From Gudongella sp964607545 (GTDB lineage: Bacteria; Bacillota; Clostridia; Tissierellales; Tissierellaceae), in contig CAZSLV010000024.1 in assembly GCA_964607545.1 (NCBI GenBank), positions 1 through 23,689 of the forward strand: a DNA stretch of 23,689 nt. Direction: 5' to 3'. The position numbers and the translations under genes were made by a program. Shown in pieces: positions 1 through 6,939 of the stretch. The notes beneath the pieces were generated by a model, which was not told the origin of the DNA, ran no database searches, and saw nothing but the letters and a program-made list of their open reading frames with translations. Numbering within the stretch: the stretch's first letter is position 1; every line of letters starts with the position of its first letter.

Positions 1-405
1 ATTCCGGTAAAGGATACCATAAAGCGCGTAGACGATAAGGGTGTCATTGTGGAGACGGTGGATCGGGAAATGCTGGTACAAATACAGACACCGCAGGTGT
101 TTGGAATGGAGAACTATGCAGCTTCTATGGCACTTGCTATGACAGAAGGAAAAGTGTATACGGATGATTGCCAATTGGTAGAACGACGAGGAACAAAAGT
201 GCAAGTGGTGTACGGAAGAGAAGATAATATTAAAATTAATTTATATGATGGTATAGTGGTTGAATTTGGACCCTTAATTGATGTAAAATACAAATTAAGA
301 ATGCTAGATGAAATAATTGAAGATATTGAAAGTAAAAACATAAAGGCAAGTAAAATAATAATGAATAAAGGAGAATATCCTATAGTGGTCAGAGATGAGA
401 AATGA
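1..405 (+). CDS. Chimeric, 5'-truncated ORF: IspD C-terminal part joined to FtsQ C-terminal tail
   Basis: The frame is open from base 1 and ends at TGA 403-405. The ATG at 49 is internal, because clear homology begins before it. Residues 1 to about 78 read as the C-terminal half of IspD (methylerythritol-4-phosphate cytidylyltransferase, isoprenoid precursor pathway): PVKDTIKRV, a DRE..L..QTPQVF motif, TDDCQLVE and G..DNIKI. From about residue 80 the protein instead reads as the end of FtsQ/DivIB, a membrane division protein: DGIVVEFGPL followed by KYKLRML.EI. The FtsQ transmembrane helix and POTRA domain are absent, as is the end of IspD. The IspD part uses CGC, CGG, CGA, ACG and CCG codons that are rare downstream. 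The ylxW/ylxX/sbp/ftsZ neighbours fit ftsQ as the native gene. I infer a join, artefactual or real, rather than a working fusion protein. Confidence 0.7.
   Translation: MPVKDTIKRVDDKGVIVETVDREMLVQIQTPQVFGMENYAASMALAMTEGKVYTDDCQLVERRGTKVQVVYGREDNIKINLYDGIVVEFGPLIDVKYKLRMLDEIIEDIESKNIKASKIIMNKGEYPIVVRDEK
224..243 (+). other. Probable IspD/FtsQ junction at an AT-rich microhomology
   Basis: Family identity changes within the residues DNIKIN-LYDG. IspD proteins carry NIKIT at this place, and clostridial FtsQ tails often carry a similar run before the GIVVEFG block, so both parents could share the DNA here. Base composition and arginine codon choice also change at this point. The exact breakpoint cannot be set to better than roughly 20 bases. 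Confidence 0.55.
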
Positions 406-415
406 GGATGGTTAA

Positions 416-1144
416 ATGAAAAAAAAGGGAGAAGTAGTAGCGTTAATCTTTGTATCTCTTATACTTGGTTTAATTTTATCCATACAATTTAAGACTGTAA
501 ACTTATCAGTTGGGGAGGGAGTTTTACCTACTCAAAGGGCCCAGCAATTGGCAAATGACTTAAGAAAAGTCCAGGCAGAAAAAGAAGCCCAGCTAAGGCT
601 AATAAAGGAACTTGAAGATAAGATAGTAGTCTATGAAAAGGGTGGAGTAGAAAATGACATATATGCAGAAAATTTATATAAGGATGCCATGAAATATAGG
701 ATGCTAGCTGGATATACTGATATAAAAGGGCCAGGGATTATACTAGAAATAAATGACCCCCCAATAGATATACAATTTGGAGAAGGTTTTTCAATAGTGG
801 ATGAATTAGATTTAATACTCCAGTTAATAAGCGTTTTAAATGCTGCTGATGCAGAGGCAATTTCTATAAACGACCAAAGGTACACAGCCTTTACTGAAAT
901 CGTAAGGGCAGGAAACCACATAGAAATAAATGGAGTTTCAACTAACTCCCCCATAGTCATTAAGGCAATTGGGAATGCAAATACTTTGGAATCAGCCCTT
1001 TCTTTAAAGTGGGGGATAGTTTGGCAGCTTAGGAATTATAATTATATAGTTCATTTAACGCAAGATCAAGAAGTAGAAATACCAAGGTACAGAAGGGTAA
1101 AAGATTTTGTATACGCCTCTCCACTTGAAGAAACCGGAAATTAA
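416..1144 (+). CDS. DUF881 family membrane-anchored protein, YlxW-like
   Basis: This 242-residue protein has a short basic start and one hydrophobic segment at about residues 7-24, as expected for a membrane anchor. A charged heptad-like stretch at about residues 40-75 (LRKVQAEKEAQLRLIKELED) is probably coiled coil. A globular DUF881 domain follows, with GYTDIKGPGIILEINDPP, the conserved AADAEAISINDQR block, and IKAIGNANTLESAL. DUF881 proteins sit between ftsQ/divIB and ftsZ in many Firmicutes; their molecular role is not established. A GAGGA at 404-408 lies ahead of the ATG. The next gene, 11 bp downstream, is a paralogue, and the order DUF881-DUF881-Sbp-FtsZ matches the Bacillus ylxW-ylxX-sbp arrangement. 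Confidence 0.85.
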   Translation: MKKKGEVVALIFVSLILGLILSIQFKTVNLSVGEGVLPTQRAQQLANDLRKVQAEKEAQLRLIKELEDKIVVYEKGGVENDIYAENLYKDAMKYRMLAGYTDIKGPGIILEINDPPIDIQFGEGFSIVDELDLILQLISVLNAADAEAISINDQRYTAFTEIVRAGNHIEINGVSTNSPIVIKAIGNANTLESALSLKWGIVWQLRNYNYIVHLTQDQEVEIPRYRRVKDFVYASPLEETGN

Positions 1145-1155
1145 GGAGGGGTTTT

Positions 1156-1881
1156 ATGAAAAAATGGAATCCTAAGTTAATGATACTTGTATCAAGTGCA
1201 ATTATTGGCCTTTTTATAGCAAATGGGATGAGGTTAAATTTAGACCTTATTACACCTGTGACTGTTAAATCAATAATAAGTGCTAAAAATGAACTAAGTG
1301 CTGCAAAATTAGAAGTAGAAGACCTAGAAGAACTTATAGAACAAAAATCTTCAGAATTAAAGACCTTAGAAAACATAGCATCAGGAGAAGAAAATATTAT
1401 AGATATTATAGAGTCTGATTTAAAGTTAAATAAGGCCAAGGCTGGCTATACTAAATTAGAAGGCCCTGGTATAGAAATAATAATGTTTGATAACTTATTG
1501 CTAGATAACAATGTTATCAGTTATAATGATGATATAATACATGATGTAGACATACTAAACATAATTAACGACCTTAAAGTAGCAGGGGCCGAAGCAATTA
1601 GTATAAATGAGGAAAGATTGACATCTAGCTCAGAAATAAAATGCGGTGGGCCTATAATAAGGGTAAATGGCAGAAGCCTAGGCGCTCCCTTTACTATTAA
1701 GGCTATAGGGGACCCTAAGGTACTAATGGCTGCTGTAAATGCTCCAGGGACCTATGGAGAAACTTTAAAAACTATTTATGGGATAGGCTTAGAGCCTTAT
1801 ATAGTTGATAAATTAATAATACCTTCATACAAGGGTATCTTCGCCTTAAATTATGCAAAACCAATGGAAGAAGGTGATTAG
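1156..1881 (+). CDS. DUF881 family membrane-anchored protein, YlxX-like
   Basis: This is the second of two tandem DUF881 paralogues, 241 residues long. It has the same plan: an N-terminal hydrophobic anchor at about residues 8-24, a charged probable coiled coil at about 40-75 (AKLEVEDLEELIEQKSSELK), then the DUF881 domain with AGYTKLEGPGIEI, VAGAEAISINEERLT and FTIKAIGDPKVL. An AGGAGG lies just upstream at 1144-1149. Its stop is immediately followed by the start of the small basic protein gene, so the two are almost certainly co-translated. Function is unknown. The context suggests a role at the membrane in division or envelope growth, which is inference only. Confidence 0.85.
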   Translation: MKKWNPKLMILVSSAIIGLFIANGMRLNLDLITPVTVKSIISAKNELSAAKLEVEDLEELIEQKSSELKTLENIASGEENIIDIIESDLKLNKAKAGYTKLEGPGIEIIMFDNLLLDNNVISYNDDIIHDVDILNIINDLKVAGAEAISINEERLTSSSEIKCGGPIIRVNGRSLGAPFTIKAIGDPKVLMAAVNAPGTYGETLKTIYGIGLEPYIVDKLIIPSYKGIFALNYAKPMEEGD

Positions 1882-2235
1882 ATGGTATATGCATTAGTAG
1901 GAATTTTAGTTGGCGCAATTATTGGATTTTTATTACCCTATACCTATAACACAGCATACACCCTTTATATTTCAGTCGCTATATTAGCTTCCTTAGACTC
2001 AGTCTTTGGGGGAATAAGGGCTAATTTAGAAAATACATTTAACACAAAAATTTTCATTTCTGGATTTTTTGGAAATGCGATCTTGGCAGCATTTCTAGCA
2101 TACATAGGAGATAGGTTAGGATTTCCCTTGTACTATGCCGCCATATTCACCTTTGGAACAAGACTTTTTGATAACTTTGCTAAAATAAGAAGATTGTGGC
2201 TATATAAAGAAAGGCCAATTAAAACAAAAGAGTAG
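1882..2235 (+). CDS. sbp: Small basic protein Sbp (DUF1290), membrane protein
   Basis: This 117-residue protein has three hydrophobic segments (about 2-20, 27-44 and 56-90) and a basic C-terminal tail (KIRRLWLYKERPIKTKE). The motif SLDSVFGGIRANLE and the segment NTKIFISGFFGNA are typical of the Sbp/DUF1290 family. Members occur beside DUF881 genes and ftsZ in Firmicutes and Actinobacteria, and their role is not known. The ATG directly follows the stop of the upstream DUF881 gene, with GAAGGTGAT serving as ribosome site. There is no ftsA between this gene and ftsZ, unlike in Bacillus. Confidence 0.85.
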   Translation: MVYALVGILVGAIIGFLLPYTYNTAYTLYISVAILASLDSVFGGIRANLENTFNTKIFISGFFGNAILAAFLAYIGDRLGFPLYYAAIFTFGTRLFDNFAKIRRLWLYKERPIKTKE

Positions 2236-2263
2236 TACCCAAATGAGAATAGGAGGAATGGGA

Positions 2264-3370
2264 ATGTTTGATTTTGACATTGATGTGGAACAATTCGCAA
2301 GAATTAAAGTTTATGGAGTAGGTGGAGGTGGAAATAACGCTGTAAATCGTATGATAGATTCTGGAGTAAGGGGAATTGAATTTATAGCTTTAAATACCGA
2401 TAAGCAAGCCTTATATTCATCAAGGGCAGAACAAAAGCTACAACTTGGTGAGAAGATCACAAAGGGATTAGGAGCTGGAGCAAATCCTGACATAGGAACA
2501 AGGGCTGCTGAAGAAAACAGGGCTGAAATTTTAGAGTCCCTAAAAGGGGCAGATATGGTATTTATAACTGCAGGCATGGGTGGAGGAACTGGAACAGGTG
2601 GAGCCCCTATAGTTGCAGAAATAGCTAAAGAACTAGGCATACTTACAGTTGGGGTTGTTACAAAACCCTTTACCTTTGAAGGTAAAAAAAGACTTGCCCA
2701 AGCTGAAAAGGGAATTGAAGAGTTAAAGTCAAGGGTAGATACCCTAGTAACCATTCCTAATGATAGGCTTTTACAAATAGCTGATAAGAAGACTACCATG
2801 GCAGATGCATTTTTAATGGCAGATGAAGTTTTAAAACAAGGAATTCAAGGGATTTCTGATTTAATATCAGTGCCAAACCTTATTAACTTAGACTTTGCAG
2901 ATGTTCAAACTATCATGTTTGATAAGGGTATAGCCCATATGGGTATAGGCAGGGCCTCTGGAGATAATAGGGCTAGTGAAGCTGCTAAACAAGCAATCAC
3001 ATCCCCATTACTAGAAACCTCCATTGATGGAGCAAAGTCTGTCCTCTTAAATATAACAGGTGGGGCTGACCTAGGTATATTTGAAGTTAATGAAGCAGCT
3101 GATATAATTAGACAATCTGTTGACCCTGATGCTAATATAATATTTGGTGCAGGGATTGATGATTCTATGAATGATGAAATTAAAATAACTGTAATAGCAA
3201 CGGGTTTTGAAGATTCACATTTTAAAAACAAGTCTACCATAGGCCAAAAACCAGGTTTTTTTGGAGCAAAAAAAGATGGTGAAAATGGAGAAGTAGAAGT
3301 TAAGAAAAAAGAAATTTCTTCAGAAGACTTGGATATACCAATATTTTTAAGAAAAAGAGAAAAGAAATAG
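2264..3370 (+). CDS. ftsZ: Cell division protein FtsZ
   Basis: FtsZ is the tubulin-like GTPase that polymerises into the division ring. I chose the ATG at 2264 (368 residues) because AGGAGG at 2251-2256 sits 7 bases before it. The in-frame ATG at 2243 would put that ribosome site inside the gene. Visible signatures are VGGGGNNAVNRMI near the N terminus, ALNTDKQAL, the tubulin signature GMGGGTGTGGAP, VTIPNDRLL, and NLINLDFADV with the T7-loop region. The variable linker ends in a canonical C-terminal peptide (DLDIPIFLRK), the docking site for membrane tethers such as FtsA or SepF. Length is normal for the family. It lies 28 bp after sbp and is probably transcribed with it. Confidence 0.97.
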   Translation: MFDFDIDVEQFARIKVYGVGGGGNNAVNRMIDSGVRGIEFIALNTDKQALYSSRAEQKLQLGEKITKGLGAGANPDIGTRAAEENRAEILESLKGADMVFITAGMGGGTGTGGAPIVAEIAKELGILTVGVVTKPFTFEGKKRLAQAEKGIEELKSRVDTLVTIPNDRLLQIADKKTTMADAFLMADEVLKQGIQGISDLISVPNLINLDFADVQTIMFDKGIAHMGIGRASGDNRASEAAKQAITSPLLETSIDGAKSVLLNITGGADLGIFEVNEAADIIRQSVDPDANIIFGAGIDDSMNDEIKITVIATGFEDSHFKNKSTIGQKPGFFGAKKDGENGEVEVKKKEISSEDLDIPIFLRKREKK

Positions 3371-3378
3371 TATAATAT

Positions 3379-3405
3379 AAACGTGTCTATAAAGTAGATG
3401 CGTTT
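3379..3405 (+). terminator. Weak hairpin after ftsZ
   Basis: Ten base pairs (3379-3388 with 3396-3405, two of them G-U) enclose a 7-base loop, followed by the T-rich TATTTAT. The stem is weak, so this could be a leaky terminator or attenuator between ftsZ and nrdR, or simply chance. A TATAAT at 3371-3376 just before it has no convincing -35 partner. Confidence 0.3.
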
Positions 3406-3428
3406 TATTTATAGGAGGATGGGATATT

Positions 3429-3887
3429 ATGAAGTGCCCGTATTGTGAATACCCTGAATCTAAGGTTGTAGATTCAAGACCCACAGATGAAGGTCAGGCA
3501 ATTAGAAGAAGAAGAGAGTGCATAAAGTGCACAAAGAGGTTTACAACTTATGAAAACATTGAAGAAATTCCAACTGTAATAGTTAAAAAAGATGGGAATA
3601 GGGAAGTATACAATAGGAATAAGTTAATAAATGGTATTATAAAGTCATGTGAAAAAAGACCAGTTTCAATGGCAACCATAGAAGAAATGGTTGATTCTAT
3701 AGAAAAAACCATCTTTAATAGCATGAAGAATGAAATCACATCCATAGAAATTGGAGAATTGGTTATGGAAAAATTAAAGGATGTTGATGAAGTTGCCTAT
3801 GTTAGGTTTGCCTCAGTTTACAGGCAATTTAAGGATGTAAATTCTTTTATGGAAGAATTAAAGAAACTTCTAGGAGAAGATAAGTAA
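3429..3887 (+). CDS. nrdR: Transcriptional repressor NrdR
   Basis: NrdR represses ribonucleotide reductase genes in response to ATP/dATP. The 152-residue length is typical. Residues 1-42 form the zinc ribbon, with C3, C6, C31 and C34, the KVVDSR segment and the RRRREC..C..RFTTYE block. Residues from about 46 to 136 form the ATP-cone, starting TVIVKKDGNREVYNRNKL. AGGAGG at 3414-3419 supports the start. No NrdR-box repeats or ribonucleotide reductase genes are visible in the window, so the gene acts elsewhere. Its position near ftsZ is seen in several clostridia. Confidence 0.96.
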   Translation: MKCPYCEYPESKVVDSRPTDEGQAIRRRRECIKCTKRFTTYENIEEIPTVIVKKDGNREVYNRNKLINGIIKSCEKRPVSMATIEEMVDSIEKTIFNSMKNEITSIEIGELVMEKLKDVDEVAYVRFASVYRQFKDVNSFMEELKKLLGEDK

Positions 3888-3896
3888 GGGGTTATT

Positions 3897-5303
3897 ATGA
3901 AAAGAAATGAATTAAACCAATTGCTGATGCAAAATATTTTGCAGTATTCTTATATAGGTATTCATGCAATTGATAAAAATAGGAAGACAATAATATATAA
4001 CAAGACAATGGCTGAGTTAGAAGGCTTAGAAGTTCACCAAGTTAAGGATAAGGACATACTTGATATATTTCCTAGCTTAAATGAAACAACTTCTACCCTT
4101 ATTCGGGTTATAAATACAGGTAAGCCTATTATAAATTCTTCTCAAACCTACTTTAACTATAGGGGCCATTCGATAACAACCCTAAGTACAACTATTCCCC
4201 TTTATGACAAGGATGAAATAATAGGGGCCCTAGAGATAGCCCAAGATGTGACTAATATTAGGAAGCTTTCAGACCAGCTACTAGAACTCCAACAGGAGTT
4301 AAAGGTTACAAAAAAAGAAAGTAGGGGCCTACCCTATATTAAAAGATACAGGTTTAACGATATTATAGGGGAGGATAAGTTTCTTTTACTATCTAAAGAA
4401 ATAGGGATGAAGGCAAGCGAAACTCCTTCATCAGTCTTAATATATGGGGAAACAGGTACAGGCAAGGAAATGTTTGCCCAATCAATTCACAACCATGGGA
4501 TTAGGAAGGAAAACACCTTTATAGCCCAAAACTGCGCAGCCATACCTGATTCCCTCCTAGAGGGTATCCTCTTTGGGACAGAAAAGGGTGGTTTTACAGG
4601 TGCAGTAGAAAGGGAGGGCATATTTGAACAAGCAAATGGGGGGACCCTCCTTCTTGATGAGATTAACTCCATGAGCCTACCCCTTCAAGCAAAGCTACTA
4701 AGGGTCCTTCAAGAAGGCTATATAAGAAGGATAGGGGGCCTTAAGGACATACCAATTGATGTAAGAATAATCGCAACAACTAATGAAGACCCCAAAGAAG
4801 CAATAGAAAAGGGAACTATAAGAAGGGACCTTTACTACAGGTTAAGTGTTATAAATATCTACATTCCACCTCTTAGAGAAAGGATAAGCGATTTAGAAGT
4901 TTTATCAAAATTTTTTATAAATAAGTATAATCAAACCCTAAATAAAAATATACAAGCCCTTTCAGACCAGGTTAAAGAAGACTTTGCTAACTACGATTGG
5001 CCTGGAAATATAAGGGAACTTGAAAACTTTATAGAAGGGGCCATGGTTATGGTATCCTCTAGGGATAAAATTTTAAATAGGGAAAATTTTATTTCATCAA
5101 ACTTTATACCTAGGTTTTCAAATTATGAAGCTAGGCTACTGGATTCCTTAGAGGATAAGAGTCTACCTTCCTTAATTGAAGATATGGAAAATAACATAAT
5201 CAAAGAAGTTTTAAAAAAGTACAATAATAATATTACAAATGCTGCTAAACACCTAAGGATAAATAGACAAACCCTCCAGCATAAGATAAAAAAGCTAAGA
5301 TAG
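3897..5303 (+). CDS. Sigma-54-dependent activator with PAS, AAA+ and Fis-type HTH domains (RocR-like)
   Basis: This 468-residue enhancer-binding protein starts 9 bp after nrdR. A PAS-type sensor occupies about residues 10-120 (YIGIHAIDKNRKTIIYN, then GALEIAQDVT), followed by a short coiled linker. The AAA+ domain has Walker A GETGTGKE (184-191), the sigma-54 contact loop as GGFTGA (231-236, where most family members have GAFTGA), Walker B LLLDEIN (251-257), and RRDLYYRLSV (309-318) with the arginine residues. The C-terminal Fis-type helix-turn-helix is NNITNAAKHLRINRQTLQ (444-461). There is no receiver domain, so it probably senses a small molecule directly. It sits just before a sigma-54 promoter and the ornithine operon, so I infer it is the operon's activator, responding to ornithine or a related compound. 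The specificity is inference. Confidence 0.9.
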   Translation: MKRNELNQLLMQNILQYSYIGIHAIDKNRKTIIYNKTMAELEGLEVHQVKDKDILDIFPSLNETTSTLIRVINTGKPIINSSQTYFNYRGHSITTLSTTIPLYDKDEIIGALEIAQDVTNIRKLSDQLLELQQELKVTKKESRGLPYIKRYRFNDIIGEDKFLLLSKEIGMKASETPSSVLIYGETGTGKEMFAQSIHNHGIRKENTFIAQNCAAIPDSLLEGILFGTEKGGFTGAVEREGIFEQANGGTLLLDEINSMSLPLQAKLLRVLQEGYIRRIGGLKDIPIDVRIIATTNEDPKEAIEKGTIRRDLYYRLSVINIYIPPLRERISDLEVLSKFFINKYNQTLNKNIQALSDQVKEDFANYDWPGNIRELENFIEGAMVMVSSRDKILNRENFISSNFIPRFSNYEARLLDSLEDKSLPSLIEDMENNIIKEVLKKYNNNITNAAKHLRINRQTLQHKIKKLR

Positions 5304-5358
5304 GAGCAAAAGAATTTGCATAAAGTGCAAATATATTTGCTCCTATCTTTTTATTTTT
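5299..5358 (+). terminator. Intrinsic terminator of the sigma-54 regulator gene
   Basis: A perfect 12-bp stem (5299-5310 with 5336-5347) encloses a second 7-bp hairpin (5314-5320 with 5326-5332). It is followed by a T-rich tract from 5348 to about 5358. The left arm overlaps the regulator's TAG stop (5301-5303). It should separate the regulator transcript from the ornithine operon, but the same bases also form two putative enhancer sites. Confidence 0.8.
5306..5340 (+). promoter_or_regulatory. Putative tandem upstream activating sites for the sigma-54 activator
   Basis: Two 14-bp palindromes of the form GCAAA-N4-TTTGC lie at 5306-5319 and 5327-5340. Their centres are exactly 21 bp apart (two DNA turns), at about -137 and -116 from the predicted start near 5450. 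This is the geometry expected for two dimers of a sigma-54 activator bound on one DNA face, as known in general for RocR-type regulators. That this activator binds here is inference. Confidence 0.6.
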
Positions 5359-5422
5359 CATAATAATAGTCTAAAAACCTACATATACATCATAAATAAG
5401 CCAATATGTGGTATTTTTCACC

Positions 5423-5439
5423 TTGGCATAATATTTGCA
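5423..5439 (+). promoter_or_regulatory. Sigma-54 (-24/-12) promoter of the ornithine operon
   Basis: TTGGCA (5423-5428) and TTGCA (5435-5439) have the invariant GG (5425-5426) and GC (5437-5438) separated by the required 10 bases. The predicted start is near 5450, about 35 bases before the ord ATG. An activator of the matching class is encoded immediately upstream. Confidence 0.87.
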
Positions 5440-5484
5440 TATATAAAGAGTAGGAAGAATAAACTATATAAGCGGAGGTGCTTT

Positions 5485-6534
5485 ATGAGAGAAGAAAATG
5501 TAAAGGTAATAATTTGGGGTTTAGGTGCTATGGGTAGTGGTATGGCAGATATGCTTTTAAAGAAAAAGGGTGTTGAAATTGTTGGTGCAGTAGGACGTGG
5601 AAACAAGCTTGGTAAGTCTATGTATGATTATATTAAGACTGAAAGAGGAGATAGAAAAGATATTATAATAGGAACACCTGAAGATGTTATTAAAGAAGGG
5701 GCTGCTGATGTTGTACTTACTGCAACAGATTCATTTACAAAAAATGCATTTGAAAGATTAAAGTTTGTTTTAGAAAAGAAAATAAATGTAATTTCCTCAG
5801 CAGAAGAAATGGCTTATCCAATGGCCCAATCACCTGAAGAAGCTAAAAAATTAGATGAAATAGCAAAGGCAAACGGGGTTTCTATAGTTGGAACTGGAAT
5901 AAACCCAGGCCTTATCATGGACCTTTTAGTTGTAGCCATGACTGGTTGTTGTGAAGAAGTAGACCATATTACAGCAAGAAGGGTTAATAGTCTTTCACCA
6001 TTTGGACCAGCAGTTATGGAAGAACAAGGAATTGGGATTACTAAAGAAGAGTTTGAAGAAGGAGTAGAAAAAGGCACCCTATCAGGCCATGTTGGTTTTC
6101 ATGAATCTATCCATATGATTGGTGATGCCATAGGTTGGAAGGTAGAAGAAGTAACTACTTCTATGGCTCCAATTATGACAGATGTTGATAGAAGATCACC
6201 TCATGGTTTTGCTAAGGCTGGTAATGTTGCTGGTTGTTCTATGAAGGGATATGGGTATGTTGATGGTGAAGTTAAAATAGAAATGGACCACCCACAACAA
6301 ATAGAACCAGAACAAGTAGGAATTCAAACAGGTGACTATGTAATAATTAAGGGGACACCAGATATTAACCTTGTAAACTCTCCAGAAGTTCCAGGAGGAA
6401 TAGGAACTATAGCTATGTGTGTAAACACCATTCCAATAATTATTAATGCAAGACCAGGTTTAAAAACTATGATAGACCTACCAGTACCAAGGGCTATTAT
6501 GGGAGATATGAGAGAATTAATAGAAGAATATTAA
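5485..6534 (+). CDS. ord: 2,4-diaminopentanoate dehydrogenase
   Basis: Ord oxidatively deaminates (2R,4S)-2,4-diaminopentanoate at C4 to 2-amino-4-oxopentanoate, with NAD(P)+ as acceptor and release of ammonia. The 349-residue protein opens with a Rossmann nucleotide-binding motif, VIIWGLGAMGSGM (GxGxxG at residues 12-17). It continues with the dihydrodipicolinate-reductase-like layout of the family, including VVLTATDSF, VISSAEEMAYP and GTGINPGLIMD. GGAGGT at 5474-5479 supports the ATG. It is the first gene after the sigma-54 promoter. The family assignment is strengthened by the full set of ornithine-pathway genes directly downstream. Confidence 0.93.
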   Translation: MREENVKVIIWGLGAMGSGMADMLLKKKGVEIVGAVGRGNKLGKSMYDYIKTERGDRKDIIIGTPEDVIKEGAADVVLTATDSFTKNAFERLKFVLEKKINVISSAEEMAYPMAQSPEEAKKLDEIAKANGVSIVGTGINPGLIMDLLVVAMTGCCEEVDHITARRVNSLSPFGPAVMEEQGIGITKEEFEEGVEKGTLSGHVGFHESIHMIGDAIGWKVEEVTTSMAPIMTDVDRRSPHGFAKAGNVAGCSMKGYGYVDGEVKIEMDHPQQIEPEQVGIQTGDYVIIKGTPDINLVNSPEVPGGIGTIAMCVNTIPIIINARPGLKTMIDLPVPRAIMGDMRELIEEY

Positions 6535-6538
6535 AATA

Positions 6539-6596
6539 TTGTAATATTAATATTACAAAAATAAAATAATGAGTAGATAATATCTGCTCATTATTT
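6539..6596 (+). repeat. Palindrome plus hairpin between ord and ortA
   Basis: Four bases after the ord stop is a 20-bp perfect palindrome (6539-6558, TTGTAATATTAATATTACAA). Then comes a 14-bp stem with one G-U pair (6564-6577 with 6583-6596) around a 5-base loop. Neither is followed by a clear U tract, so read-through into ortA is expected. Possible roles are partial termination, RNA processing or stabilisation of the upstream ord message. Confidence 0.5.
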
Positions 6597-6627
6597 AAAT
6601 AAGAGGCTAGAATAAGGAGGAGTTAAA

Positions 6628-6939
6628 GTGATTGCAAAGAAAAATGACTGGGTTAGAATCCATAAGGTAATATTAGAAGTAGGTCAAAGGGCACCCAACA
6701 TACCTGAAGAAACCCAAAGTGTACCTCTTGAAATGTGGGATAAGGGGTTTTTATTAAATGAAAGTGCAAATATAGGTGATGAGGTTGAGGTAGAAACCTA
6801 TATAGGCAGGAAGGTTACAGGTACCCTTATAGAAGTTAACCCATATTGGGACCATGATTATGGTAAGGCAGTTCCAGAGATCCTTTATATTGGTAAACAA
6901 GCAAGGGAATTACTAGAGGAAGGTGAAAAAAATGACTAG
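6628..6939 (+). CDS. ortA: 2-amino-4-oxopentanoate thiolase, small subunit OrtA
   Basis: OrtA is the small partner of the PLP-containing OrtB. Together they cleave 2-amino-4-oxopentanoate with CoA to acetyl-CoA and alanine. The protein has 103 residues and starts at GTG, with AAGGAGG at 6614-6620 placed 7 bases before it. Recognisable stretches are NDWVRIHKVILEVGQRAPNIP, PLEMWDKGFL, and the end block NPYWDHDYGKAVPE, typical of OrtA. No catalytic motif can be assigned on sight. The gene overlaps ortB by 8 bases, consistent with a tight subunit ratio. Confidence 0.9.
   Translation: MIAKKNDWVRIHKVILEVGQRAPNIPEETQSVPLEMWDKGFLLNESANIGDEVEVETYIGRKVTGTLIEVNPYWDHDYGKAVPEILYIGKQARELLEEGEKND

Noticed and set aside
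129..139. TGGCAC...TTGC reminiscent of a sigma-54 promoter inside the left-edge ORF
   Set aside because: TGGCAC is followed immediately by TTGC, so the GG-GC distance is far shorter than the required 10 bases.
2243..2263. Upstream ATG for FtsZ
   Set aside because: The AGGAGG lies after this ATG and is correctly spaced from the ATG at 2264. The extra residues MRIGGMG are just the translated ribosome site.
2311..2799. 162-codon open frame on the minus strand under ftsZ
   Set aside because: It lies wholly inside a certain ftsZ gene, has no ribosome site or recognisable domain, and is rich in S/P/A as expected for an antisense shadow.
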